Below are positions 30,839 to 39,000 of a stretch of DNA of 62,405 nt, in pieces (position 1 is the first letter of the stretch; each line of letters opens with the position of its first letter). This stretch comes from Comamonadaceae bacterium (GTDB lineage: Bacteria > Pseudomonadota > Gammaproteobacteria > Burkholderiales > Burkholderiaceae_C), in contig CANFYZ010000008.1 of NCBI GenBank assembly GCA_947451385.1, positions 1-62,405 of the forward strand, in the 5' to 3' direction. Under the pieces are notes generated by a model. The model was not told the origin of the DNA, did no database searches, and saw nothing but the letters and a program-made list of their open reading frames with translations. The translations under genes were made by a program, and so were the position numbers.

Positions 30839-31603
30839 TCAGCGTCCGCCCGACACATCGAGCAAAGCGCCATCGATGTAGCTCGATAAGGGGCCGCAAA
30901 GAAAGCCCACCACCTGCGCCACCTCATCGGCTGTACCGACTCGGCCCATGGGCACTGTCGGGGCCAGTTTGGTCAGCGTGGCTTGACCGCCGTGCGCTTC
31001 GTGAATTTCGGTGTCAATCAAGCCGGGGCGTACTGCATTGACCCGAATGCCATGGGGTGCAAGTTCTTTGGCCAGTGCCAGGGTCATGCTGTCGACCGCC
31101 CCTTTGGAGGCGGCATAGTGTGCTTCTTGCGGCATGCCCCCGGTGCGTGAAGCGGCTGACGAGATGTTCACAATCGCGCCACCTTGACCGCCTTTTTGGT
31201 TGGACATGGCGTTGGCCGCTTGCGCCGCGCAGTAAAAACTGCCCAGCACATTGGCGTCAAAGACACTGTGCAAATGCGCTTCATCCACATCAAAAATAGA
31301 GCGCTGCCCGCCCACAATGCCCGCATTGTTGACCAGCGCATCCAAACGGCCAAATGCCTTGTGTGATTCATCAAACAGTCGGCGCGTGTCTGCATAGGAG
31401 GCTACATCCGCTTTGACTACCAGTGCACGCATGCCCGCTTGCTGGATCAGTTCTGCGGTCTCTTGCGCGGCAGCGCTGTTGTGGATGTAGCTGATGCAGA
31501 CGTTCCAGCCTTGCTGGGCCAAAGCCACCGCGATTGCGCGGCCAATGCCTCGGCTGCCTCCGGTGACGATGGCGACACGCGCGACTTGTGTTGGTGAATT
31601 CAT
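30839..31603 (-). CDS. SDR family oxidoreductase (FabG-like)
   Basis: 254 residues from ATG 31603. NAD(P) motif is VTGGSRGIGRAIAVAL, then NNAGIVGG. The catalytic set is Ser in NISSAASRTG with YAASKGAVD, and the late PGLIDTEIH loop is present. Classical SDR, C-terminus DGALLDVSGGR. It probably reduces or oxidises a hydroxyl/oxo-acyl intermediate of the pathway encoded by its neighbours. AGGAAA before the ATG supports this start over 31636. Confidence 0.9.
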   Translation of the reverse strand: MNSPTQVARVAIVTGGSRGIGRAIAVALAQQGWNVCISYIHNSAAAQETAELIQQAGMRALVVKADVASYADTRRLFDESHKAFGRLDALVNNAGIVGGQRSIFDVDEAHLHSVFDANVLGSFYCAAQAANAMSNQKGGQGGAIVNISSAASRTGGMPQEAHYAASKGAVDSMTLALAKELAPHGIRVNAVRPGLIDTEIHEAHGGQATLTKLAPTVPMGRVGTADEVAQVVGFLCGPLSSYIDGALLDVSGGR

Positions 31604-31632
31604 AGGTTTCCTAAAAGGGGAGGGGTGAATAT

Positions 31633-32556
31633 TCAAAAGCTGACATGCTCGGCGCCCTTGAGCGCCAAAATCTGCCGGGCTTCGTCTGGCGTGGCCACTT
31701 GCAGCCCCAAACTTTCAATGATGCCGCGCACCTGCTTGACTTGCTGCGCATTGCTTTCAGCCAAGGTGCCTTTGCCCAGCCACAGGCTGTCTTCCAGGCC
31801 CACCCGCACATTGCCGCCCATGCCCGCAGCCAGGGTGGCAATCGTCATTTGATGCCGACCGGCCCCCAACACGGACCAGCGGTAATCATTGCCAAACAAG
31901 CGATCGGCGGTGCGGCGCATGTGCGAAACGTCTTCGTGATGCACGCCAATGCCGCCCAAAATACCAAACACGGACTGCACAAAGAAGGGCGCTTTGACCA
32001 AACCGCGGTCGGCAAAATGCGCGAGGTTGTAGAGGTGGCCTATGTCGTAACACTCGAACTCAAAGCGTGTGTTGTTGGCCGAGCACATGGCCAGCGCATA
32101 TTCGATGTCTTTGAAGGTGTTTCTGAAAATCAAGTCTCGGCTGTCTTCCAAATGCTTGCGCTCCCAGTCGTGCTTCAGATCTTTGAAGCGCTCCAACATG
32201 GGGAACAACGCAAAATTGATAGAGCCCATGTTCAGTGACGCCACTTCAGGTGCGAAATGCATCGAAGGTTGAATCCGCTCTTCAATCGTCATGAAAGGCG
32301 AGCCGCCACTGGTCAAGTTCAGTACGGCATTGGTTCGGGCCTTGATGTGTGGCAGAAATTTGGCAAAAGCTTGGGGGCTTTGATCGGGTTTTCCCGTCAC
32401 AGGGTCGCGGGCATGCAAATGGATGATCGATGCGCCTGCTTCGGCTGCGCCAACGGCGGCCTCAATGATTTCCTCTGGCGTCACCGGCAGATAGGGTGAC
32501 ATCGAGGGGGTATGGATCGCGCCGGTCACGGCGCAGGTGATGATGACTTTGTGCAT
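31633..32556 (-). CDS. BKACE-family beta-keto acid cleavage enzyme (DUF849)
   Basis: 307 residues, a TIM-barrel zinc enzyme of the 3-keto-5-aminohexanoate cleavage (Kce) family. These condense a beta-keto acid with acetyl-CoA and split it into acetoacetate and a new acyl-CoA. Key features are the start KVIITCAVTGAIHTPSMSPYLPVTPEEI, the zinc-binding IIHLHARDPVTGKP near 45, NLTSGGSPFMT and the C-terminal GMGGNVRVGLEDSLW. Substrates differ widely in the family (betaine, carnitine and amino-acid derived keto acids), so the compound is unknown. First gene of the reverse operon, behind two inverted repeats. Confidence 0.92.
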   Translation of the reverse strand: MHKVIITCAVTGAIHTPSMSPYLPVTPEEIIEAAVGAAEAGASIIHLHARDPVTGKPDQSPQAFAKFLPHIKARTNAVLNLTSGGSPFMTIEERIQPSMHFAPEVASLNMGSINFALFPMLERFKDLKHDWERKHLEDSRDLIFRNTFKDIEYALAMCSANNTRFEFECYDIGHLYNLAHFADRGLVKAPFFVQSVFGILGGIGVHHEDVSHMRRTADRLFGNDYRWSVLGAGRHQMTIATLAAGMGGNVRVGLEDSLWLGKGTLAESNAQQVKQVRGIIESLGLQVATPDEARQILALKGAEHVSF

Positions 32557-32575
32557 GGGGAGCCTGGGTAACCGT

Positions 32576-32600
32576 TCAAATCGCGAATTTAGCGATTTGA
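32576..32600 (-). promoter_or_regulatory. 25-bp inverted repeat next to BKACE start
   Basis: TCAAATCGC (32576-32584) and GCGATTTGA (32592-32600) are perfect 9-bp arms with a 7-bp centre. They lie 20 bp upstream of the BKACE ATG on the reverse strand. It could be an operator or an mRNA 5' hairpin that affects ribosome access. No regulator gene is nearby. Confidence 0.5.
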
Positions 32601-32779
32601 GTTTAGGAGCGGCTACACCCAGTCTGACTCACGTTTTCCCTAGTGTCCTGAGCTTCAGATGACAAGCTGCATCCCCTGTGCTTGTGACCCAGGTGCATTC
32701 TGGTTGTACAAAATTCAGGTAGAAGTGGATTCGCGTCCATCGTCACAATTCAATGGTTCGATCGCGGGATCCACCATCT

Positions 32780-32820
32780 CATACGATTGACTTAACATAA
32801 TATACATCGTATGAAGTCAA
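32780..32820 (-). promoter_or_regulatory. Interleaved inverted repeats with symmetric TTGACT boxes
   Basis: CATACGAT (32780-32787) and ATCGTATG (32806-32813) form perfect 8-bp arms 18 bp apart. TTGACTT (32787-32793) and AAGTCAA (32814-32820) form a second pair, so each strand shows a -35-like TTGACT. Forward: TTGACT, 17 bp, TATGAA. Reverse: TTGACT, 15 bp, TATGTT. This probably is the promoter/operator region of the reverse BKACE operon; the regulator is unknown. Confidence 0.5.
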
Positions 32821-32860
32821 GTAACCAATCCAGCACGAAAAACAACTCAATACACCGTGG

Positions 32861-33523
32861 TCAGTGTTTGGAGTGTGTTTTCGCCCACTCCAGGACGGCA
32901 GCCTCAATCAGGGACAAAGAATCCATACGAGCAACCTGGCGCGCAAAATCTGAGGCGGTCAAGCCGAGCTGGTTTTTCAGGCTGGGATCAGCCCCGGCGT
33001 CCAGCAAGATCTTCACGCATTCGGCATTGCCATACATGGCCGCCATCATCAATGGCGTGGACCCGTTGGGCGACTCGGCGTCAATGTATGCACTGTGCTC
33101 CAACAAAATACGTATGATCTGCGGCTTCGCACCCGATGCCGCGTAATGCAGTGGCGTCCAGCCGGGCTTGTTGACATCTGCGTCTTTGGCAATGAGTTGG
33201 TGCACCAAATCGACGTGACCTTTGATTGAGGCCAACATCAAGGCGCTTTCATCCTTTTCACTGCGCCATTCGATCTGAGTTTTGGGCCAATGGATTAACG
33301 CCGTGGCGGTTTTGAGTGCATCGGACTGGACCGCTAAAAACAAGCCATGATGTCCTTTGGGGCCGATGGTGTTGGGGTCAAAACCGCGTTGTAAGAGCTG
33401 GGTGACCGTACGCACGTCATCCAATGGGATGGCTTTGAAGTAGTCTTCATAAGAGCCCGCTTTCGTCCAATTGGAAAACAAAGAAAACACAATTAGAACA
33501 AAGCTCTTTAAGGCATTTCTCAT
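32861..33523 (-). CDS. Secreted ankyrin-repeat protein
   Basis: 220 residues from ATG 33523, with a signal peptide ([19 protein letters not shown], cleavage probably near KAGS) that puts it in the periplasm. About four to five ankyrin repeats follow, clearest at [27 protein letters not shown] and [27 protein letters not shown], with an earlier [26 protein letters not shown]. Ankyrin repeats mediate protein contacts; no enzyme domain is present. A GTG at 33562, abutting the tatD stop, would bury the signal peptide. Periplasmic ankyrin proteins in proteobacteria are sometimes linked to catalases, but no such partner is here. Confidence 0.85.
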   Translation of the reverse strand: MRNALKSFVLIVFSLFSNWTKAGSYEDYFKAIPLDDVRTVTQLLQRGFDPNTIGPKGHHGLFLAVQSDALKTATALIHWPKTQIEWRSEKDESALMLASIKGHVDLVHQLIAKDADVNKPGWTPLHYAASGAKPQIIRILLEHSAYIDAESPNGSTPLMMAAMYGNAECVKILLDAGADPSLKNQLGLTASDFARQVARMDSLSLIEAAVLEWAKTHSKH

Positions 33524-33539
33524 AAAATACTTTTCATAA

Positions 33540-33554
33540 TTTACTTGAAGTAAA
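33540..33554. promoter_or_regulatory. 15-bp palindrome upstream of ankyrin gene
   Basis: TTTACTT (33540-33546), G, AAGTAAA (33548-33554) is a perfect palindrome in the 39-bp gap between the tatD-like stop and the ankyrin ATG. It may be an operator for separate control of the ankyrin gene. Chance is possible given AT-rich context. Confidence 0.3.
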
Positions 33555-33562
33555 TAATGCAC

Positions 33563-34369
33563 TTAAGCGGTGACCTTGGTGAAAAGTGTATCGAAATTTT
33601 GGCTGGTTAAGCGCCCCATTTCCTCGGCCGTACCGCCGCGCAATTCGGCCAACAATTTAGCCACAAACGGCACATAGGCTGGTGAATTGGTCTTGCCGCG
33701 GTAAGGTACCGGGGCTAAATAAGGGCTGTCAGTTTCAATCAGCAAACGGTCACTGGGGACAAATTGGGCCACCTCGCGCAGTTCATGCGCGGTTTTGAAC
33801 GTCAAGATGCCCGACAAAGAGATGTAAAACCCCAGGTCCAGCGCGGCACGAGCGACCGCCTGAGACTCGGTAAAGCAGTGAAATACACCGCCCGCCGAGC
33901 TCGCGTCTCCACATTCGCCCTCTTCTTTCAAAATGGCCAAGGTGTCTTCTGAAGCCGAGCGGGTATGAATCACCAAAGGCAATTGGGTGGTCCGCGCAGC
34001 GCGGATGTGGGTGCGGAACCGGTCACGCTGCCATGCCATGTCGGCTAAGGTCCGCCCGCCTTTGCGCTCGTCCATTTGGTAGTAATCCAAGCCTGTTTCG
34101 CCAATCGCCACCACCCGGGGCAAGCCCGCGCGTTCGACCAATTCGTCATAAGTGGGTTCATGGACGCCTTCATTGTCCGGGTGGACGCCCACCGTGGCCC
34201 AAAAATTGTCGTAGCTAGTGGCCAGACGATGGACGTTGCCAAACTCTTCCAGGGTGGTGCAAATGCACAAAGCACGAGTGACCTCAGCGTCGGCCATCGC
34301 CGACCTGATCTCGGGTAAACGCTGCAACAGTTCAGGAAAATTCAGGTGGCAATGGGAATCGGTGTACAT
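33563..34369 (-). CDS. TatD-family metal-dependent hydrolase
   Basis: 268 residues from ATG 34369 (MYTDSHCHLNF). Metal-binding motifs of the TatD/YcfH amidohydrolases are all present: DSHCHLNF, IGETGLDYY, VIHTRSASEDT, HCFTES and IETDSPYLAP. These proteins are 3'-5' DNases or D-aminoacyl hydrolases with a two-metal centre. It follows holB and tmk, the same order as E. coli tmk-holB-ycfH. A TTG at 34402 overlapping the holB stop could add 11 residues but ATG is preferred. Confidence 0.93.
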   Translation of the reverse strand: MYTDSHCHLNFPELLQRLPEIRSAMADAEVTRALCICTTLEEFGNVHRLATSYDNFWATVGVHPDNEGVHEPTYDELVERAGLPRVVAIGETGLDYYQMDERKGGRTLADMAWQRDRFRTHIRAARTTQLPLVIHTRSASEDTLAILKEEGECGDASSAGGVFHCFTESQAVARAALDLGFYISLSGILTFKTAHELREVAQFVPSDRLLIETDSPYLAPVPYRGKTNSPAYVPFVAKLLAELRGGTAEEMGRLTSQNFDTLFTKVTA

Positions 34370-34398
34370 CTGAAGGGACGGGTTTAAACCACGCGAAT

Positions 34399-35418
34399 TC
34401 AAGGCTTGGCGCTGATCGCCAAACGGGCTTCGCTGGCCAGTGCTTCCAACATCAGGCCGGTATTGAAGGGGTGCTCAGAGGTTCTTGCCGCCGTGGTCAG
34501 GCGTTTGAACCAGTCGGTGAGCGCAGAAAGAGACGCTTTGCTTGCAGGCAGGGCCTCGACTTTGAAAAACCGCGGGGCTGCGCCTGACGCCTGCAGAATC
34601 AAGTCATGACACAGTTTTTGCAAAGCATCAATCGCTTGCGTCGGGCTGAGCTCAGACAACGCCGCGACCTCACCGCGTGCCATCGCCTTGGGAAATCCAG
34701 ACCACCAAGCGGGCGACTGACCTGCGGCAATTTGTCGCAACACATCGGCAGGGCGTCCACCTGCCGCCTGCAGCAGCACCTCGGCATCTGCCGCTGGAAT
34801 CCCCTGCTCCGCCAACCAAGCCAAGCTCTGCGCGGGGTCTGGCCACGCCATGGTGTGACCCAGGCAACGGCTGCGAATAGTCGGCAGCAATTGGTGTGCG
34901 GCTTCTGTGGCCAAGACGAATTTCACATCGCCCGGCGGTTCTTCCAGGGTTTTCAGCAGCGCGTTGGCGGTCACCTGGTTCATCCGCTCTGCCGGAAATA
35001 CCAACACGGCCTTGCCTCTGCCCCGGGCGTTGGTGCGCTGTGAAAACTCGATCGCATCGCGCATGGCATCGACACGGATTTCTTTTGACGGTTTGCGCGT
35101 CTTCTTATCGATCTCGTCTTGGGCTTTTTCACTCAAAGGCCAGCCCAACTCGATCATCACGGTCTCAGGCATCAGCACGCAAACATCGGCATGGGTCCGT
35201 ACCGACATGGCGTGGCAACTGCTGCAAACGCCACAAGCGCCTTGAGGCACAGGCCGCTCGCAGAGCCAAGCGCGGACCAGCGCCAACGCCAGATCGTATT
35301 GACCTAAACCTGAGGGGCCGGACAAAATCCAAGCATGTCCTTGGGTGGCCAGCAGCTGCTGGGTTTGCACGGCAATCCAAGGGGCATTCAAGTCAGCGTT
35401 CAAGGTGGCGCTCATCAT
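34399..35418 (-). CDS. holB: DNA polymerase III clamp-loader delta' subunit
   Basis: 339 residues starting at ATG 35418 ([14 protein letters not shown]), which overlaps the tmk stop as ATGATG. AAA+ fold with a degenerate P-loop ([11 protein letters not shown], no Lys), as expected for delta', which does not hydrolyse ATP. A four-Cys zinc module CGVCSSCH is near residue 75. The sensor/arginine region includes [22 protein letters not shown] and LPTIRSRC. A charged insertion at about 115-130 ([14 protein letters not shown]) is typical of betaproteobacteria. Central gene of tmk-holB-tatD. Confidence 0.95.
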   Translation of the reverse strand: MMSATLNADLNAPWIAVQTQQLLATQGHAWILSGPSGLGQYDLALALVRAWLCERPVPQGACGVCSSCHAMSVRTHADVCVLMPETVMIELGWPLSEKAQDEIDKKTRKPSKEIRVDAMRDAIEFSQRTNARGRGKAVLVFPAERMNQVTANALLKTLEEPPGDVKFVLATEAAHQLLPTIRSRCLGHTMAWPDPAQSLAWLAEQGIPAADAEVLLQAAGGRPADVLRQIAAGQSPAWWSGFPKAMARGEVAALSELSPTQAIDALQKLCHDLILQASGAAPRFFKVEALPASKASLSALTDWFKRLTTAARTSEHPFNTGLMLEALASEARLAISAKP

Positions 35419-36071
35419 GCAGGTCCGTTGGCCGACAAATTCACCCATTGACTGAGGACCGCTTTTTCGACCTCCAGCCAAACCGCATCGCGTTGTTGAT
35501 TGGCATTGATCTGGGCAAAGCGTGCGGGATGTTGTGCGCAGCGCTTGGCATAGCCACTTCGAACTTGTTCAAAAAAGGACAACGGCTGGGCCTCAAATTT
35601 GTCGGGCACGCGTGCCTGAACCAAGCGCTCGGCGGCCACCGAGGGAGGCAGGTCAAACCAAATGGTCAAATCAGGCTGCAGCAAATGGGCTTCGCCAGGT
35701 TGATGCTGAACCAATTGCTCCAGGGTTTCCAAGATCGCCCAATCAAAACCCCTGCCCCCGCCTTGGTAGGCAAAAGTCGCGTCCGTGAAGCGATCACACA
35801 ACACCACATCGCCTCGATTCAATGCGGGCGTGATCACTTGCACAAGGTGTTCTTGCCGAGCGGCAAACATCAACAACGCTTCGGTTAACGGGCTCATGGC
35901 CTCATGCAGCACCAGTTCGCGCAACTTTTCGGACAATGGGGTGCCGCCGGGTTCGCGGGTCAGAACAACTGTGCGGCCTTGCCCGCGAAATAAAGCTGCC
36001 AGGCCGTCGATGTGTGTCGATTTGCCTGCGCCGTCAATTCCTTCAAAGCTGATGAATACACCGCGTGTCAT
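35415..36071 (-). CDS. tmk: Thymidylate kinase
   Basis: Phosphorylates dTMP to dTDP. 218 residues. P-loop [11 protein letters not shown] near residue 8, the DR motif [16 protein letters not shown] near 95, and the lid segment after [11 protein letters not shown]. The gene overlaps holB by four bases and follows mltG by about 20 bp, giving the conserved mltG-tmk-holB cluster. Confidence 0.97.
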   Translation of the reverse strand: MTRGVFISFEGIDGAGKSTHIDGLAALFRGQGRTVVLTREPGGTPLSEKLRELVLHEAMSPLTEALLMFAARQEHLVQVITPALNRGDVVLCDRFTDATFAYQGGGRGFDWAILETLEQLVQHQPGEAHLLQPDLTIWFDLPPSVAAERLVQARVPDKFEAQPLSFFEQVRSGYAKRCAQHPARFAQINANQQRDAVWLEVEKAVLSQWVNLSANGPA

Positions 36072-36092
36072 AAGTCGCTCATGTTGAAGCCT

Positions 36093-37127
36093 CTATTGTC
36101 CACTGCCGGAGGTGGACGACTTTTCAGCTGCGCCGAGGCCGCGTTGGTAGCGATTGACCGCTTGGTTGTGTTCGGTCAAGTTGCTGCTGAAGTGACTGCT
36201 GCCGTCGCCCTTGGCAACAAAGTACAGCGCCTGCGTCTGCGCGGGACGCACCGCGGCGGTCAAGGCCGCTTTGCCAGGCATGGCAATGGGTGTGGGGGGC
36301 AGGCCAAAGCGGGTGTAGGTGTTGTAAGGGGTATCAGAACGCAGATCGCTGCGGCGTAAATTGCCATCGAAATGGGCGCCCAGGCCGTAAATCACTGTCG
36401 GATCGGTTTGCAACATCATGCCGAGGCGCAAACGGTTGGTAAACACACCGGCAATCAAGGGCCGGTCAGCGGCTTTGCCGGTTTCTTTTTCCACAATGCT
36501 GCCCAAAATCAACGCTTCTTCAGCGGATTTCAAGGGTGTGGACTCCGTTCGCAGCGCCCAAACTTTCAACAGTTGTTTGTCCATGGATTTGAGAGCCCGC
36601 TGCAAGACAGCCAAGTCGCTGGACCCTTTGGCGTAGGTATAGGTGTCAGGATAAAACCGCCCCTCAGGGTGCTGCCCAGGCCGGCCCAACTGCGCCATGA
36701 TCTGCGGGTCACTAAGGTTTTGGGAGTCGTGTTGAAGTTGCTCGGCTTTGCCCAGGGCTTGCCGCACTTGCCGGAAGTTCCATCCTTCCACCAAGGTCAC
36801 TGTGCGCAAAGTTTCCTCGCCGCGAATCAACATCGACAGCAGACTTTGCGGGCTGGTGGTGTTGCTGATTTCGTAGCTGCCCGACTTGATTTGGCGGGCT
36901 TGACCCGATAGTTTGAAAGCCACAAAAAGCAGATCGGCTGAGGTTTTTACACCGGCCTCGACGACCGCCTGAGCGACACCCCGTGGAGTGGTGCCTGGCT
37001 CCACGGTCAGGTCCACGACCTCACCCTTCGGGTGCAGCGGATGCGTCCACCACTGATAGACGCCGGCACAACCCAACAAGATCACAAGCGCTGTTCCGAG
37101 GAAAAAAGATTTCAACCAACGTCGCAC
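36093..37127 (-). CDS. mltG: Endolytic murein transglycosylase MltG (YceG)
   Basis: Inner-membrane enzyme that cuts nascent glycan strands and ends their elongation. 344 residues with one N-terminal TM helix (FLGTALVILLGCAGVYQW). A LysM-like domain follows, then the catalytic domain with the essential Glu in LILGSIVEKETGKAADRPLIAGVFTNRL, and GMMLQTDPTVIYGLG. The start is GTG 37127 with AGGG just upstream. First gene of mltG-tmk-holB, divergent from ygfZ across 46 bp. Confidence 0.95.
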   Translation of the reverse strand: MRRWLKSFFLGTALVILLGCAGVYQWWTHPLHPKGEVVDLTVEPGTTPRGVAQAVVEAGVKTSADLLFVAFKLSGQARQIKSGSYEISNTTSPQSLLSMLIRGEETLRTVTLVEGWNFRQVRQALGKAEQLQHDSQNLSDPQIMAQLGRPGQHPEGRFYPDTYTYAKGSSDLAVLQRALKSMDKQLLKVWALRTESTPLKSAEEALILGSIVEKETGKAADRPLIAGVFTNRLRLGMMLQTDPTVIYGLGAHFDGNLRRSDLRSDTPYNTYTRFGLPPTPIAMPGKAALTAAVRPAQTQALYFVAKGDGSSHFSSNLTEHNQAVNRYQRGLGAAEKSSTSGSGQ

Positions 37128-37139
37128 AGCCCTATTGCT

Positions 37140-37167
37140 TTCACAGTCATGATCTCAGGATGATAAT
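37140..37167 (+). promoter_or_regulatory. Putative promoter giving a leaderless ygfZ mRNA
   Basis: TTCACA (37140-37145, 5 of 6 to consensus), 16-bp spacer, GATAAT (37162-37167, 5 of 6). The ygfZ ATG begins 7 bases after the -10 box, where transcription would start. An in-frame TGA at 37150-37152 excludes an upstream start, and no Shine-Dalgarno sequence is visible, which fits a leaderless transcript. Confidence 0.5.
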
Positions 37168-37173
37168 TCAGCC

Positions 37174-38136
37174 ATGCCTACCTCAGTCGCTCTCCCTCAC
37201 GAATTCCCGCAAACCCTGCTTCAACCTGGCTGTGCGCCCCTGCCTCACTGGGGTGTGATTCAAGCCCAGGGAGAAGAAGCTGCTCATTTTTTGCACAATC
37301 AACTGACGCAAGACGTGTTGCTTTTGCCGGTGGGTCAGTCGCGTTTAGCGGCTTTTTGCTCAGCCAAGGGCCGTATGCAGGCCAGCTTCATCGTCATCAA
37401 AACAGCGCCGGACACCGTGTTGCTGGTGATGAGCCAAGACTTATTGCCGCAAACACTCAAACGTCTCACGATGTTTGTCATGCGCGCCAAAGTTAAATTG
37501 ACCGATGCTTCTGCCCATTGGCAACTGCGGGGACTGTGCGGCGACAGCGTGCAGGCCTTGCTCGGCGATGCGTCACCTTGGCAATCTGTAACGCAAGACA
37601 GCGTCCACGCTGTAGCGCTTTACCCGGCCAAGGTGGGGGACCGGAGCCTGGCCCGTGCTTTGTGGGTTGCCCCTGCCGACCACGCCTTGCCCCTCGCCGC
37701 AGAAATATCAACTGCATTGTGGCAATGGACCGAAGTCATGAGCGGCGTCTCGCTGCTGAGCCAAGCCGTGTTCGAGGCGTTTGTTCCGCAGATGCTCAAT
37801 TACGAATCCGTGGGCGGCGTGAATTTCAAAAAGGGCTGCTACCCAGGCCAAGAAGTGGTGGCCCGCAGCCAGTTTCGGGGCACTTTGAAAAGACGCACCG
37901 CCTTGGTCCACAGCCCAGTGGCCTTGTCGGCTGGCCAAGAGGTCTTTGCTCCCTCAGACCCTGAACAAGCATGTGGCACGGTGGTGACCAGTGCCCCACA
38001 CCCTGAAGGCCACGGCTTTGATGCACTGGTCAGCGCTACGCTCGAGAGCATGGCTGAGGGCTGGCATCTGGGCGCCGCCAGTGGCAGCGAGCTCACGTTC
38101 TTGCCGTTGCCCTACCCTTTGTTGGAAGATATTTGA
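37174..38136 (+). CDS. ygfZ: YgfZ/CAF17-type folate-binding Fe-S cluster protein
   Basis: 320 residues related to glycine cleavage T proteins. YgfZ uses folate to aid maintenance of certain Fe-S enzymes such as MiaB. The hallmark Cys motif is present as KKGCYPGQEVVARSQFRG near residue 225. The N-terminal domain has LHNQLTQDVL and GRMQASF, and the C-terminus has the GTVVTSAP barrel segment. Divergent from mltG. The predicted promoter places the start codon at or next to the transcription start. Confidence 0.93.
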   Translation: MPTSVALPHEFPQTLLQPGCAPLPHWGVIQAQGEEAAHFLHNQLTQDVLLLPVGQSRLAAFCSAKGRMQASFIVIKTAPDTVLLVMSQDLLPQTLKRLTMFVMRAKVKLTDASAHWQLRGLCGDSVQALLGDASPWQSVTQDSVHAVALYPAKVGDRSLARALWVAPADHALPLAAEISTALWQWTEVMSGVSLLSQAVFEAFVPQMLNYESVGGVNFKKGCYPGQEVVARSQFRGTLKRRTALVHSPVALSAGQEVFAPSDPEQACGTVVTSAPHPEGHGFDALVSATLESMAEGWHLGAASGSELTFLPLPYPLLEDI

Positions 38137-38138
38137 AG

Positions 38139-38996
38139 TTACAGCGACAGCTGCATTTCAATGTGGGCCATGCCCGCCTCTTCAAAGACCGCGCCGTGCG
38201 GTGTGAAACCGGCGCGTTGGTAAAACCCTTCGGCGCTGCATTGGGCGTGAAGAATCACTTGGTGGTCGCCACGGTCTTTCGCCGCATCGATCAGCCCTTG
38301 CAACACCCGCCTGCCCAAGTCGCTGCCGCGCATTTGTTTTTTCACGGCCATTCGGCCAATGCGGGCCACGCCCGGTGCCGCTTGAATTAACCGGCCCGTG
38401 GCCAGCACCATCCCCATGCGGTTGAGGACCACGGCATGCAGGGCGGTGGCGTCATCGCTGTCCCATTCCATTTCCGCCGGCACTTTTTGTTCGTGTACAA
38501 AAACTTCGGTACGCAACGGACTGGCCAAAGCCTGTAGCTCGGCCCAGGGACCCAGCAGCAACTCGACCATGTCTTCGCCTTTTTCAAAGGCTTCGAGCAT
38601 GCCGCGGAGTGCCGGCGGCACGGGCAGACTTTTCTTCACCGCAGGGTTGGCGTACACGTAGACCAGCTCACCGGTGATGAGCAATTCATCGCCGCGAAAA
38701 ATGGCGCCGACAAAGGTCATCGATGAGTTGCCGATGCGATCGCAACGCAAACACACGTCCAGAAAGTCGTCCATCTCTGCGCTGGCATGGTATTCCACGC
38801 TGGCCTTTTTAACGTACATGTCGCCACCCAACTGGTGCATGGTCGCGGCATAGGGCATGGCCACTCGGCGCCAATAGTCGGTCACAGCGGTGTCGAAATA
38901 CATCAGGTAATGACCGTTGAAAACGATCTCCTGCATGTCCACTTCGACCCAGCGCACGCGCATACGGTGGGAAAAACGGAAGTCTTGTCGTTTCAT
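38139..38996 (-). CDS. Fusion of YbgC/FadM-type thioesterase and GNAT acetyltransferase
   Basis: 285 residues from ATG 38996. Residues 1 to about 140 are a hot-dog acyl-CoA thioesterase: RMRVRWVEVDMQEIVFNGHYLMYFDTA has the Asp/Asn-containing active-site loop of the 4-hydroxybenzoyl-CoA/YbgC type. The second half, from about 145, is a GNAT domain like ElaA/YjcF: LRTEVFVHEQKVPAEMEWD, then IGRMAVKKQMRGSDLGRRVLQGLID as the acetyl-CoA loop, and AEGFYQRAGF. The join is in one frame with no stop. Both activities use acyl-CoA; the partner substrate is unknown. Converges on ygfZ with 2 bp between stops. Confidence 0.9.
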   Translation of the reverse strand: MKRQDFRFSHRMRVRWVEVDMQEIVFNGHYLMYFDTAVTDYWRRVAMPYAATMHQLGGDMYVKKASVEYHASAEMDDFLDVCLRCDRIGNSSMTFVGAIFRGDELLITGELVYVYANPAVKKSLPVPPALRGMLEAFEKGEDMVELLLGPWAELQALASPLRTEVFVHEQKVPAEMEWDSDDATALHAVVLNRMGMVLATGRLIQAAPGVARIGRMAVKKQMRGSDLGRRVLQGLIDAAKDRGDHQVILHAQCSAEGFYQRAGFTPHGAVFEEAGMAHIEMQLSL

Positions 38997-39000
38997 AGAA

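Larger units (their letters stand above)
32557..32860. other. 304-bp intergenic region upstream of the BKACE operon
   Basis: No coding potential is supported here. The stretch lies between the start of the reverse BKACE operon and the stop of the ankyrin gene. It holds two inverted repeats (32576-32600 and 32780-32820), described separately. The rightmost part around 32788-32815 is AT-rich and promoter-like. Confidence 0.6.

Noticed and set aside
32811..33146. 111-codon forward frame starting in the interleaved repeat region
   Set aside because: A forward promoter-like sequence precedes it, but the frame is antisense to the ankyrin gene and has no ribosome site or domain.
34399..35418. Missing P-loop lysine in HolB
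   Set aside because: A degenerate P-loop is normal for clamp-loader delta' subunits, unlike the LivF case, so not treated as unusual.
34896..35888. 330-codon forward frame across holB and tmk
   Set aside because: Antisense to two certain genes and compositionally unlike a real protein.
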